From positions 113,177 through 177,176 of the forward strand of contig JAGVSM010003653.1 in NCBI GenBank assembly GCA_022494885.1: a stretch of 64,000 nt of DNA, written 5' to 3'. Source of the DNA: Micrasema longulum (taxonomy: Eukaryota; Arthropoda; Insecta; Trichoptera; Brachycentridae). The notes under the pieces are model-generated. The model was not told the origin of the DNA. It saw nothing but the letters and a program-made list of their open reading frames with translations, and ran no database searches. Below, piece after piece: positions 11,346 to 21,655 of this stretch (its first letter is position 1; every line of letters begins with the position of its first letter). The position numbers and the translations under genes were made by a program.

Positions 11346-12010
11346 ATAATGTAGATCAATGCATTGAAGATGTTAGGATTTGTTCTGCGTACTGCCAGGG
11401 TTTTCGAAAATACCCGCGACTGAGAACTCTTTACAACTCCTCGGTGCGAAGTAGACTCGAGAGTGGCTCGACGATTTGGGGGCCACATGAACTGAAGTAC
11501 TCTCTTATTATAGAGAAAATCCGAAAGAAGTTTCTGAGATATCTCTACATGAGAGAGTGTGGGTATTATCCTCGGCTCTACCCGACCGAGTTTCTCCAGG
11601 GTATGCTTGGCTACAACAGTTTAGAGACTAGAAGGAATGTGTATTTGACTACACATTTTTATCGATTGTTGCGCGGTATGATCGATAACTCTGAAATTAT
11701 GATAAGCATTGGTTTGTATGTTCCTGATAATTACCTAAGACAGCGTCAGCATAGTTTGTTTCATATTCCGATATTCGGGACCAACCTGCCTATGGTTATG
11801 CCTGTTGGAAGGGCTACCGCTATGCTGAACAACATCTCTCTGGATATTTATCTGTTCCATGTATCCGAAGGGGTTTTCCGGAGCAGGATTCTTCTACTAC
11901 TTTGACATGAGTCTCTTTCGTGTATTTTTTATTTTTTATAATATGTACGTATTGAATATATTTTTGTAATGTATATGTTATATTTAAAATAAAATAATTG
12001 AATTGAATTG
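11346..12010 (+). pseudogene. LINE La ORF2 C-terminus with 3' tail (best copy)
   Basis: The genuine LINE reading begins near 11390 with LRTLYNSSVRSRLESGSTIW, followed by EKIRKKFLRYLY. It continues through GMLGYNSLETRRNVYL, YVPDNYLRQRQH and LPMVMPVGRATAMLNN to a stop at 11903-11905. This is the post-reverse-transcriptase region of a Jockey/I-type LINE (class inferred). The tail ends in a TTGAATTGAATTGAAAT repeat near 12010, as is common for such elements. The open frame extends artificially upstream to 11183 through the antisense copy; that part is not a real protein. Confidence 0.8.
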
Positions 12011-12648
12011 AAATAACTGCACGCGGCTAAATTCAAGATATTAATGCCATTTTTCTCTGCTCGAATGAGTTCAATAAATGGAATACTATTCAAAACTATC
12101 AGAATGTTGCTGCCTGACTTATTAAACTGTATTTTTTGTAAATAGAATGAGAAAACTTATAAATGTATTTATTAGATTGAAAAATATTTTAACCATCGAA
12201 AAATTCAAATCAATTTACTTTACATTAGCCCAATCCATATGATGGTACGGAATAATCGGATGGGGTGGCGCTTTTAAAACAAATATTTTTAAAACAGTTT
12301 TAATTTAGTTTAATTTAATTATGTATAACAGTTTCAAACTGTGACATGAATGTTTTGGTATCACGCTTATTTGCCATTTGTAAATCTACTCGGTGAAGGT
12401 GTGCGGTGTGCTTAGCCAGCCAGGGAATGTAAAGAATGTCGTTTGCTAATAATCGGCCGTGATTACATGGAACCGCTTCGCACACTTGCGTACAGTTATT
12501 TTATGCCTAACAAAATACATCACGTTTGAAGTGGACATTGTGAATAGTGTGACAACGTTTGTCGGAAAAGACTTCGCACACTGAATGCCGAAAAAAATTG
12601 TAAGCACTTTCAATTATACCTTTGTAATTTTTCTGCTTAAATTATTAG
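12011..12648. other. No feature recognised
   Basis: Mixed composition. The section around 12390-12600 is less AT-rich but has no frame or repeat I can place. It is the left flank of the hAT-type element. Confidence 0.35.
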
Positions 12649-12656
12649 GTAGGTAC

Positions 12657-13708
12657 CACTGGCGGCTGCTGGCGGAAAACATTGGCAGTGCATTTCTTTA
12701 CATTTTGTCAACTTGTATATTAAGTTTTATAATATTGTAATAACATGATAGGTCTGATGTGATAAACGAGCAATAGTATGACAGCCCGCGCATCGGAACT
12801 AGAACTAAATTCGTACTAATATCATGTCATTACGCATGTTCAAAGTGATATTACAAATGAATTTCAAACTTCAAATCTGCGCATGCGTTGGCAATTCCCG
12901 AAATATGTGTAGTATCTTCTCCCTCTAACGCACAATGAGGAAGTTCAGTGGTTTTTTTTATTTTTTTTTATTTGTTAATAGACTATTAAACTAAGTCAAA
13001 AAATATTTTTTTCAATTTTTATATATCGTATTATCAGCGCTACGATTTTTTTAAAGTTTTGTATTTCTAAAATAACTCCGCGTGTAACGTCAGAGGTTCA
13101 TTTCCGTTTATTCTCATTCATTCTTCCCATTGGTCCAGAAGCGACAAGCAGACCGGAAATCTTCCATAGCTGTCAGATCATAGGTTGATTCACATGAACC
13201 AGTGACGTCATTCAAAGTAGTGCGTTTTTATCAAAATATTTTTTTTTTTTTTCCGTACATTTTCAAGAAAATTTTCCGTACAATTGAATGCTCTAATTTT
13301 TACCCCGCGCAAGAAAACATTGTTTGTATCCAATTTGCCGTAGGGCTGAAGTTCCTCATTCATCGGTATGAAGCATTGTCTGTCTCGCTCAAATGACGAT
13401 TTTAGGAGATTTATGGTATATTTTATACAAATTCAGGGCAAAGGATTGTGCAGAATAGAATATGCACTGAAACGATTGCGCATGCGTGGACAAGATGATA
13501 AAATCATCCGCTAGAGTCGATTTCGCTAGATCTTTTGGCGCTAGTTTTGAATATTATGATGTTTGCGAGTATAATATTGCAACAAATCCCTGTTTCTTTG
13601 TACCTACCAATAACATATTTTTACCATCAATAAAATTACTAATTTATTTGCACACACTTTTACTTGGCAGTGCACTGCACTTGTGCACATACTAAGGAAC
13701 CGCCTCTG
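12657..13708. mobile_element. hAT-type non-autonomous DNA transposon (1,052 bp, 629 bp without its passenger)
   Basis: The ends read CACTGGCGGC on the left and CCGCCTCTG on the right; the right end reversed is CAGAGGCGG. The flanks carry a perfect 8-bp duplication GTAGGTAC at 12649-12656 and 13709-13716. CA[GC][AT]GGCGG ends with an 8-bp duplication are diagnostic of hAT elements. There is no transposase. Subterminal sequences are rich in GCAGTGCA words. MITE copy A2 is nested inside and must be younger. Confidence 0.85.
12936..13358 (+). mobile_element. MITE family A, copy 2, nested in the hAT element
   Basis: Full length, with both ends present (TGAGGAAGTTCAGTGG; GGCTGAAGTTCCTCA). All inner landmarks are present, including TATTATCAGCGCTACG; its first CRE-like box is altered (GTAACGTCAGAGG). 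Because the host hAT element keeps its own target duplication, the order of events is hAT first, A second. Confidence 0.85.
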
Positions 13709-13716
13709 GTAGGTAC

Positions 13717-14495
13717 ATTATTTTTAATTACTTAAGAGGGCCTCTTGGCTTGTTATGGTGTAAATAAAACAAATGCACTTGAATTCGGTTTAAAATATAA
13801 GACAGAAACATCAAAAGGCGATTTTTTATTTCTTTTTTCTCTGCCGCATTTATGTTTTTATACTTTAAAACTGATTTTTATTACTTATGTTGCATATGTA
13901 TATAAAATCTATATATTCCTGCTCTTACTATAATGTGCCATTAATTTTGAGGATGTTTTTTTAAATTTACTTAAATTTATTGTCTTATATTATTTCATTT
14001 AAAGATTCTTCTCGTCGTTTCTTTGAATCCCATAAAATATGTATGTGTATATTTATGTTTTTCCTTTTTGAAAACGTTTTTTTATATTTTTTTTATATCT
14101 GAGCATGTTTTTCACTCTTCATTTTACTTCTTAGCTTTTTATTACTTTTACGATTTTTTTTTCATTATTTTTAATACTTTTTCCATTTGTAAATACTAAC
14201 TACAAACTTTTAAATAACTTTAATTATAATTTTTAAACAACTTTCATTTTATATATTTTTTTCCTTCTCTTTTTTGTACTTTCATTAATAATCTTACATA
14301 TAATTATTATATAATATGGAAACTTCACTGGTCCATTAGAGCTAAGTCTAACTGTGTAAAATATAAAACTATGTAACCGTACTGTATGTTTCCTAAATAA
14401 AAAAAATAAAATAATAATGATTCGAGGAGGAAAGTTTATGCATTTATAGACATTTACAGAGCATGTTTTACCCTCTTAGGGCACACTTTTAGGAC
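13717..14495. other. AT-rich gap with a retroposon-like tail
   Basis: T-rich sequence. About 14310-14410 reads like a LINE 3' end (GGTCCATTAGAGCTAAGTC to ACTGTATGTTTCCTAAATAAAA) with no coding part left. Nothing else was recognised. Confidence 0.4.
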
Positions 14496-14593
14496 ACTAT
14501 CATTCCCTTTCCGTACCTTATGGTGCATAGGGCACTGCATTGCATACGCAGCATCTTGATAATTTTTATTACATAAAGGTAGGATGATCAGTC
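14496..14593 (-). mobile_element. SINE family S1, 3' part, split by the Gypsy element
   Basis: It matches the distal half of the complete S1 copy at 28657-28925. Minus-strand order: AGACTGATCATCCTACCTTT, TGCAGTGCCCTATGCACCATAAGGT, then GAAAGGGAATGATA. The remainder, with the tRNA-like head, continues at 20764-20906 on the other side of the retrotransposon. The last four bases, AGTC (14590-14593), are one side of the retrotransposon's target duplication. Confidence 0.85.
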
Positions 14594-14957
14594 TGTGGCG
14601 GGTCGACAACGACGGCACGAGCCGAACATTGCCGAACGCCGACGTAGAGCGTACGAACGGGCCAAACCGGTAGGAGAGAAAACTACCGGATTCCGACCTC
14701 ACCGCACGCGTCTTCGAGGCACAAAATTACCGCCAATTTAGATTTACCAACTTCATTTTATTTTGCCTAATATAGTTATTAGAATCCTTCTTCCAATGTG
14801 TTAGCTTCAGTAGTTTAGTTTCGTGAATAAATCTTTGTGTAAAACGTAAGTACCCTGTTTTACTTGCTCTCATTCTGTGCACCCACATAACTTTGTACAT
14901 CACAAAATTAGGCCACCAACTAGGTGCCTACATAAAGGTGGTAACAACACGACTAAA
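14594..14957 (+). repeat. Gypsy 5' LTR
   Basis: It begins TGTGGCGGGTCGACAACG and ends ...CACGACTAAA. A polyadenylation signal AATAAA lies in GTGAATAAATCTTTGTG near 14825. Ends were set by comparison with the 3' LTR and the SINE empty site, allowing one or two bases of uncertainty because the right end lacks the usual CA. Compared with the 3' LTR it has TAGGAGAG where the other has CTTCGAG, plus one T/C change. Confidence 0.9.
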
Positions 14958-14959
14958 AG

Positions 14960-14977
14960 TGGTGACCCCGACGTTTG
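14960..14977 (+). other. Gypsy primer-binding site
   Basis: TGGTGACCCCGACGTTTG lies two bases after the LTR. It starts with TGG, complementary to the CCA end of a tRNA, as expected for minus-strand primer binding. I cannot name the tRNA from this sequence alone. Confidence 0.75.
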
Positions 14978-16411
14978 AACACGAAAACACAACATTAAAC
15001 AATCAATCACGGTGACCCCATTCAAATTCCATAAAATTGCGCAAAATTTCAGACAGAAATATCTTCGCTTGACAAAATTGTACAACAATTACTTTTTTTC
15101 GGTCGGTACATGAAAAATTTAAAATTTCATTTTTAATTTGATTGCACTTTTAATTTATTTGTAATTAATCAAGGTTAATCTATTTCAAGGTTAACTTATT
15201 GTAAGGTTAATTAATTTAGTATAATAGAATTATATTATAATAATTATAATATATAATAGAATTAGATTTTTCAAAGACCGAGCGAACCGAGTGAATTTTT
15301 CTGTCGGTAACAATCTTCAATGTAAATGTAACTAATGTAAATGTAATTAATGTAACTAGTGAATTGATTAAACTGTGATTAATTTCTTAACTATATTACT
15401 CGGCCGGGATTAATTCAAACAGGTGATTCATAATTTAACTAAAATTATTATAAACAAACATAATATAATACGTTCGAGCGACTCGCTCACCAAAATCGCA
15501 CGCCGAGTAATACATTCCTACAACACATATAAATTTTATTTTTTTTTATTTTTCTTGAGTCGAACACACAAACAATTCACACGAACATTTACATAGGGTG
15601 CCAGATTGAGTAGAGGTACTTACAGGGTACCGGAACATAATTATTTTTGACAAATATTATATGGCGAGACAAGCGTGACGTAGGCATCCGAAAGTTTTCT
15701 CCTTGTGAACGCACTGCGGGAGTAAGTTTTTTTTTTACCAGCGAAATCTATCGGAAATATTTTTCAGCTGGCGCAGTCGTGCACAATACTTGCAATTTGT
15801 AAAATTTTATTTTTGTAAACAACTTGAAACTATCAAACAAACAGATATTCGGGCGGCTAAGCCGACGAATGTTTAACTTAGTACGTGGACATTAGTATCC
15901 ATACTTTTTTTCTATATACATTATATCGTGTGACTGTACTATATATGTTTATATTTTTAACCTAGGCTATGCATGTTATTATGTGTTACAGATTTGAAGT
16001 TTTACCATAAACATTTTAAACTTGATATATTGTACAACGGACAATCAAAAGGAATATTAATATTGAGGGGACCACTCAGGCTTGGAGAATACAAATACCT
16101 AATAGTTGGAAAATGTGTTCCGCCGTATGGTAAAATAATTATTTAAATTTTCTGTTTTTAATTTTCTTTTCTATAACTTGCACAGTACATACATAACAAA
16201 TAGTGACTCTGACATTTAAAAAATAAATATTTTTGTTTGAAATTTAAATTTAAATTTAAATTTAAATCTAATAATTTAAACTTAACTTTTTAATACAACT
16301 ACACTCATTATTGAATACTTTTATTTCAATATGTTAACTTATACTGTAATCATTATTACATACATTTTTCTGAATTTTTTTTTTAAAACGAATATTTTTA
16401 AACTGTAAACA
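14978..16411 (+). other. Gypsy untranslated leader
   Basis: A long, AT-rich leader without an open frame of note. Features seen are AAGGTTAA repeats near 15170-15215 and a run of AAATTT units near 16240-16265. It contains no match to the other repeat families here, so its length appears native to the element. Confidence 0.6.
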
Positions 16412-17290
16412 ATGGCTAACAAGGACAACACTGACTTGACAAATATCAACACAGCAAACAACATGTTCCACACGGATAGGATTAGCGTTAAACTACCACA
16501 GCTATGGGTGAACAACATCGAACTTTGGTTTAAACAGATAGAAGCACAATTCGAGTTGGCAAACATAGTTTCAGAAGACGCACGTTATAGTCACTTAGTG
16601 TCAAAACTTGAACAAACGCACATAGAACAAGTTTCAGATATTTTACTCATGGAACCGAACCGAGCAAAATATACGAGGCTGAAGGAAGCTATAATCCAAC
16701 GCATGGGCTGTCCACAGGACAGAAGGAGAAAAAAACTGTTTTCTTCCTTACAGCTTGGGGATCGAAACCCATCCAGCCTACTTAGAGAGATGCGGACGCT
16801 AGCAATAGGTTTACAAATAGACGAAACGACGTTGCAATACTTGTGGATACAACAACTGCCCAAGACGATCCAAGCGCATTTAGCCATAAGCGAAGATGAC
16901 TGGGATAGGCAAGCGACGATAGCAGATCGCCTAATACAGGTGTACACACAGGATAATGTAGCGGTAGTAGGTACCAACAATAAAAATAACATTTGTAGTT
17001 TAGAACAGTCCGTACAAGCTCTAACCCATAAGGTAGAGAGTTTATTTCACACAATCAACAAACAGCATAGTCACAACAACAATAACAATAGATTCAAACA
17101 CACAACAAGTAACAGCAGTAACAATTTCAATAACAACAAATACAACAACAATTTCAACAAAACAAGCTATAGGGCCAACGGAAATAACAAGAAAACTATT
17201 CTTTGTTACTTCCACACAAAATTTGGCGATCAAGCTAAGAAATGCGTCACACCATGTGAATTTAAACCGCATCTAGCTTCAAAAAACTAG
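16412..17290 (+). CDS. gag: Gypsy Gag (292 residues)
   Basis: This is the structural protein of the retrotransposon particle. Residues about 29-50 (LPQLWVNNIELWFKQIEAQF) match the start of the Gypsy-type gag capsid domain. The middle is helical-looking with LLREMRTLAIGL and LWIQQLP at about 127-155. Residues about 213-260 form an asparagine-rich linker. The C-terminus ends with a cysteine/histidine cluster CYFHTKFGDQAKKCVTPC, the short zinc-finger-like motif seen in some insect Gypsy gags, not the classical CCHC knuckle. The chosen ATG is the first in frame and follows an A-rich context. The stop TAG directly abuts a slippery heptamer, so Pol is expected to be made as a Gag-Pol fusion. The reading frame is intact. 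Confidence 0.9.
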   Translation: MANKDNTDLTNINTANNMFHTDRISVKLPQLWVNNIELWFKQIEAQFELANIVSEDARYSHLVSKLEQTHIEQVSDILLMEPNRAKYTRLKEAIIQRMGCPQDRRRKKLFSSLQLGDRNPSSLLREMRTLAIGLQIDETTLQYLWIQQLPKTIQAHLAISEDDWDRQATIADRLIQVYTQDNVAVVGTNNKNNICSLEQSVQALTHKVESLFHTINKQHSHNNNNNRFKHTTSNSSNNFNNNKYNNNFNKTSYRANGNNKKTILCYFHTKFGDQAKKCVTPCEFKPHLASKN

Positions 17291-17321
17291 ATGGTCGAAT
17301 CATAGCGGAGGCGGCTGATTC
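17281..17321 (+). promoter_or_regulatory. Programmed -1 frameshift signal between gag and pol
   Basis: In gag frame the text reads tcA AAA AAC TAG, so the canonical slippery heptamer A AAA AAC (17281-17287) sits immediately before the stop. After a 9-nt spacer, 17297-17321 can fold: GAATC with GATTC and AGC with GCT, with a 2-nt bulge and a 7-nt loop. The pol frame is exactly -1 relative to gag and open from the heptamer onward. The heptamer, phase and spacing are seen; function is inferred from known retroviral and retrotransposon signals. Confidence 0.85.
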
Positions 17322-20300
17322 AACCAACACAACACGTCTCTTTGTTAAAGATCGTGATACCGGTGTGTCATACCTCGTTGACTCCGGATCGGAAATATCA
17401 TTAATTCCTAGATCTTTACACAAACGCCATGGAGAAAAGTCTAAGCTAATTCTCTATGCAGCGAACGGGACTACGATCCAGAATTTCGGAGTTACCACGG
17501 TAACACTGAATCTGGGATGTAAACAAATGTTTACATGGAAGTTTATAATAGCGGATACGACACGCCCTATTATAGGAGCAGATTTTCTCCACAACTTCCA
17601 CCTGTTAGTAGATGTTAGGAACAAACGGTTAGTAGACAATACAAACGGCAAGATAGTCAGAGCATTTGACATCTCCACAAACAACAACATAACATGTTCC
17701 ATATCATTAACAGACAAAACCAACATTTACCACTCACTCATATTGAAGTATCCACAACTAGTAGATATCAATAAACCATACGCAGGGCTGGATAAACACA
17801 ACACAATCCACCATATAGATACCCGTGGTAAACCCGTTATGTGTAAGACTCGTCGGCTGTCCCCAGAACTACTGAGGCAGGCGAAGCAAGAGTTCGATCA
17901 CATGGTGGCTCAAGGTATTTGTAGACCCTCCAAGAGTGAGTGGGCCTCTCCATTGCATATGGTGAAGAAGAGCGATGGTACTTATCGCCCTTGTGGCGAT
18001 TACCGTAGCTTAAACGCACAGACGGTACCTGATCGTTATTCCTTGCCACATATCCACGATATATGCAATGACTTATTTAACTGTAAAATTTTTTCCAAAA
18101 TTGACTTACAACGAGCATATCACCAAATTCCAATTAATGAAACTGACATTAAAAGACAGCTATAACCACACCATTCGGGTTATTTGAATTTGTAAGAATG
18201 CCATTCGGACTATCATGCGCTGCACAAACATTCCAACGTCACATCAACGAAGTCACAAGAGGTCTAGAAGGAGTACACGCATATATCGACGATATATTGA
18301 TCGCTTCACCAGACGAAGAAACACATGTGGAACACTTAAAAGCTTTGTTCCAGCGACTTCAAGATCATGGAATGGTGGTAAACCCATCTAAATGCGAGTT
18401 TGCCAAGAAAACACTGTTATTTCTTGGTTATGAAATTTCGGCTGAAGGCATCGGACCCTCGCCAACAAAAGTGGAAGCCATCACGAACCTCAACAAGCCA
18501 GAAACCATTAAGCAGTTGAGAAGATTCTTGGCCATGGGAAACTTCTACCGAAGATTCATACCACGAGCAGCACACAAATTGATACGACTACACGATTACC
18601 TCAAGGGAGCAAAAAAGAATGACAACAGAAAAGTAGAGTGGAACGAAGTCACTACACACGATTTCGAAGAGGTCAAGAACTCGCTGATCAACGCCACTAA
18701 GCTTAGCTACCCAGAGGAAAGCAGCAAGATGTCAGTGTGGACAGACGCCTCAGATTACGCAATCGGAGGCGTGCTACAACAAACCACAGACGGCATCAAC
18801 TACAAACCGATAAGTTTCTTCTCAAAAAAGTTGAACAAGGCTCAGTGTTCATATAGTACGTACGACAGGGAACTACTAGCCATTTTTGAGACTGTAAGGT
18901 ACTTTCAACATTATCTGGAGGGCAGAGAATTCTGTATATACACGGACCATAAACCACTACAATTCGTGTTTAGAAGGAAAAGTCACGACAAAGAAAGCCC
19001 CAGACAACTCAGATATCTAGACTACATCTCACAGTTCAGCACGGACATCAAATACATAAAAGGAGAAGACAACGTCGTCGCCGATACCTTATCAAGAATC
19101 GACATGATCGAACAAGAGGCAAACATATCGTTCGAAAAGATCCATAAAGAACAAAGGCAGGACAACGAACTACTCGCACTCTTGGACGACAAGAACACTG
19201 CTCTGAACCTGATCAAAACCAACATGCAGGGACAAGAAATCGTCTTCGATCTCAACAAAGGCAACATGCGACCGTACATCCCAAAAACGCTACAGAGATC
19301 TTTCTTCAACCAAGTGCATAACCTCAACCATGCAGGAGCCGACGCCACGACCAAGACCATCAGTCAAAGAGGCGTCTGGAAAAATATGAAAGCAGACTGC
19401 GCAGCTTGGACGAAGGCCTGCATACCCTGTCAGAAGAGCAAAGTCAACAAACACACGAGGACACCGATCATCAAGATCGACATGCCGAGACAGAAATTCT
19501 GCGTGGTCCATGTCGACCTCATCGGACCTTTTCCACCATCAGAGGGACTGAGGTACTGCCTCACATGTATCGACCGATACACTCGATGGGCGGAAGTAAT
19601 CCCTATCGCAGATATCCAGACCCACACAATCATCAGAGCCATCTGGGACAACTGGATTGCGAGATACGGCGTACCGGAGAAAATTATAACTGATCAGGGT
19701 AGGCAATTCATGTCTACGGACTTTAACTTGTTTTGTTCCAGATCAGGCATAGCACACTCCAACACGACGCCTTACCATCCACAAAGTAATGGCATGATCG
19801 AGCGATTTCATAGAACGCTGAAGACGGCCATTAAAGCTCACCACCCTGTTCCGTGGACAAAATCGATCAGCACCATACTACTCGGACTGAGGGCCACACT
19901 GCGCACGAATGCAGAGCACTCAGTAGCAGAGATGCTGTATGGGTGCAAACTAAAGTTACCAGCAGACATCCTGGAGCAGACGAACGACTACATTGACCCG
20001 GACTCCTACACTAGGCAACTGGTAAATTTCATGCAAAACGTCAAACCAAGGCCAGTCGAGCACCACAATAAAGGTAACGTTTTCATCCACCCGGAACTAA
20101 AGAGAGCCACACACTTGTTTCTGAGGGACGACAGAGTGTACAAACCCCTGATGCCGAACTACAAGGGGCCCTACAAGGTCATCACCAGGGCGGAAAAGAC
20201 GGTAACACTGGACGTGGATGGCGAACATAAAAAGGTTTCGCTGGACAGGTGCAAGCCGGCGTTCCAGACAGCGGAAGAACGAGCCAGTCCAGCAGAAACG

Positions 20301-20369
20301 GAAACACCAACAGAACAACCGGCATACACAACGCGTAGCGGCAGGAGGGTGATACAGCGTCAGTTTTGA
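17282..20369 (+). pseudogene. pol: Gypsy Pol polyprotein, broken by a single frameshift
   Basis: Polyprotein that would mature to protease, reverse transcriptase, RNase H and integrase. The first open part runs to a stop at 18163-18165. It holds the protease active site VDSGSE near 17380 and RT text such as WASPLHMVKKSDGTYRPC and KIDLQRAYHQIP. One base appears missing in an A run near 18150, shifting the frame. The second open part (18198-20369, 723 codons) holds the RT catalytic YIDD, RNase H (VWTDASDYAIGG, about residue 180) and the integrase H-H-C-C finger (HNLNHAG to CIPC, about 373-410). It also holds the integrase DD-E residues in HVDLIGP, TDQGRQF and NGMIERFH. A C-terminal KVSLDRCKP block follows. 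Apart from that one lesion all catalytic residues are present. Confidence 0.92.
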
Positions 20370-20387
20370 AAAACAGATTTCAAAACT

Positions 20388-20400
20388 TGGAAGGGGGCTG
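20388..20400 (+). other. Gypsy polypurine tract
   Basis: TGGAAGGGGGCTG immediately precedes the 3' LTR. Such purine runs prime plus-strand DNA synthesis. The last three bases are not pure purine. Confidence 0.75.
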
Positions 20401-20763
20401 TGTGGCGGGTCGACAACGACGGCACGAGCCGAACATTGCCGAACGCCGACGTAGAGCGTACGAACGGGCCAAACCGGCTTCGAGAAAACTACCGGATTCC
20501 GACCTCACCGCACGCGTCTTCGAGGCACAAAATTACCGCCAATTTAGATTTACCAACTTCATTTTATTTTGCCTAATATAGTTATTAGAATCCTTCTTTC
20601 AATGTGTTAGCTTCAGTAGTTTAGTTTCGTGAATAAATCTTTGTGTAAAACGTAAGTACCCTGTTTTACTTGCTCTCATTCTGTGCACCCACATAACTTT
20701 GTACATCACAAAATTAGGCCACCAACTAGGTGCCTACATAAAGGTGGTAACAACACGACTAAA
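20401..20763 (+). repeat. Gypsy 3' LTR
   Basis: It starts TGTGGCGGGTCG directly after the purine tract and ends ...GACTAAA, followed by the AGTC duplication. It is nearly identical to the 5' copy. An apparent 71-codon frame across its start has no biological meaning. Confidence 0.9.
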
Positions 20764-20906
20764 AGTCTTACGCTTTAGGTAACAGTCCAGGGACTATGAA
20801 ATATTATGGTGTGAAAACAATATTTCATATCAACCATGTCGGGAATCGAACCCGAGATCTCTTGCATGTCAGGCAAACGCGCTGATCATTACACCACGAG
20901 GCCGAC
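20764..20906 (-). mobile_element. SINE family S1, tRNA-like head, split from its tail by Gypsy
   Basis: On the minus strand from 20906 the text begins GTCGGCCTCGTGGTGTAATG (box-A-like), with GGGTTCGATTCCC (box B) about 50 bases later, then CATGGTTGATATGAAAT and CATAGTCCCTGGACTG. RNA polymerase III boxes define a tRNA-derived SINE. The tail half lies at 14496-14593. It is not a functional tRNA gene because the acceptor arms do not pair. Confidence 0.85.
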
Positions 20907-21175
20907 AACTCCTAAGTTTAGACATAGAGATATACTGATAAATAACTCCTTTTCCATAATTTATAAAATTTGTACTATAATTTGGGCCTGTTCTAGCAAA
21001 ATAAATTAAAAACCAGAAATACGCCGGTCATTTAACTAGCGTGCACTCCCGCTCACTACCAATAACCGACTGATTGAACGAATTTCTTATTTTGTTTTTG
21101 TCTCTTTCACACAAATACAAGCCACCAAGCAGCGTCTCTGTCTTCATTGTTATGAGTTCTATACTCGTGCTCTTT

Positions 21176-21655
21176 TTATATTACTACTACTACGACTACT
21201 ACCATCACGCCATTTCCCCGTAGGGGTAGGCAGAGAGAATGGACCGCCACACGTCTATCCTGGCATACATTCCTAGCTTCTTCCACATTCATACATCTTG
21301 TCATATATGCCCTTCGGTTCTGTCTGCTTTTGACATGACCAGACTTAAGATTTTGGTTTATCTGATCATGCCACGTCTTCCTTGGTCGTCCTCGTCTCAC
21401 GTAGCCGTTCATTTTCGCCATATATATACTTGTTTTACCATTCTTTCGTCGTCCATTCGTTCTACGTGACCAAACCATCTCAGAGACCCTTTCTTAGTCT
21501 GATCAATTATACTTGACTCAGATTTACACTCTCGCCTGATTTCATCATTCGTAACCCTGTCATACATTGATTTCCCACACATTCGTCTAAGAGATCGCAT
21601 TTCAACCGCATTCACTCGGCTTTCATCCTTCCTTCTAATATAATAAAACATATTT
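21176..21655 (-). pseudogene. RTE-like LINE ORF2 C-terminus, copy 1
   Basis: Two overlapping minus-strand frames, separated by a frameshift near 21440, read MRSLRRMCGKSMYDRVTNDE, then KGSLRWFGHVERMDDERMVK, then GYVRRGRPRKTWHDQI, and end HSLCLPLRGNGVM. The RWFGHVERM...RGRPRKTW block is the hallmark of the ORF2 C-terminus of a common insect LINE group (RTE-like by style). It ends in a TAGTAGTAGTAAT simple-repeat tail near 21176. Three further copies lie at 22750, 50045 and 58455. Confidence 0.85.

Larger units (their letters stand above)
14594..20763 (+). mobile_element. Ty3/Gypsy LTR retrotransposon (about 6.17 kb)
   Basis: Two LTRs of about 364 bp enclose a primer-binding site, a 1.45-kb leader, gag, a -1 frameshift signal, pol (protease, reverse transcriptase, RNase H, integrase) and a purine tract. 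The order protease-RT-RNaseH-integrase defines Ty3/Gypsy. There is no envelope-like frame. The LTRs differ only by one substitution and one short cluster near the middle, so insertion was recent. AGTC flanks both ends and the disrupted SINE can be aligned to an uninterrupted copy. One frameshift in pol makes this copy non-autonomous. Confidence 0.95.

Noticed and set aside
11183..11905. A single 240-residue protein
   Set aside because: The first third reads antisense through a reversed LINE copy; only the part after about 11390 is real LINE coding sequence.
16591..19693. Many antisense and alternate-frame openings over gag-pol
   Set aside because: They are shadows of the gag and pol frames without any domain of their own.
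20366..20581. Open frame across the Gypsy 3' LTR
   Set aside because: It lies in the LTR, has the same text in the 5' LTR, and is not downstream of any expected start.
20830..20906. Possible tRNA genes (also at 25240-25322, 27128-27250, 28850-28925, 38390-38472)
   Set aside because: Box A and B are present, but acceptor and anticodon arms do not fold, and each is followed by a shared non-tRNA body. They are SINE heads.
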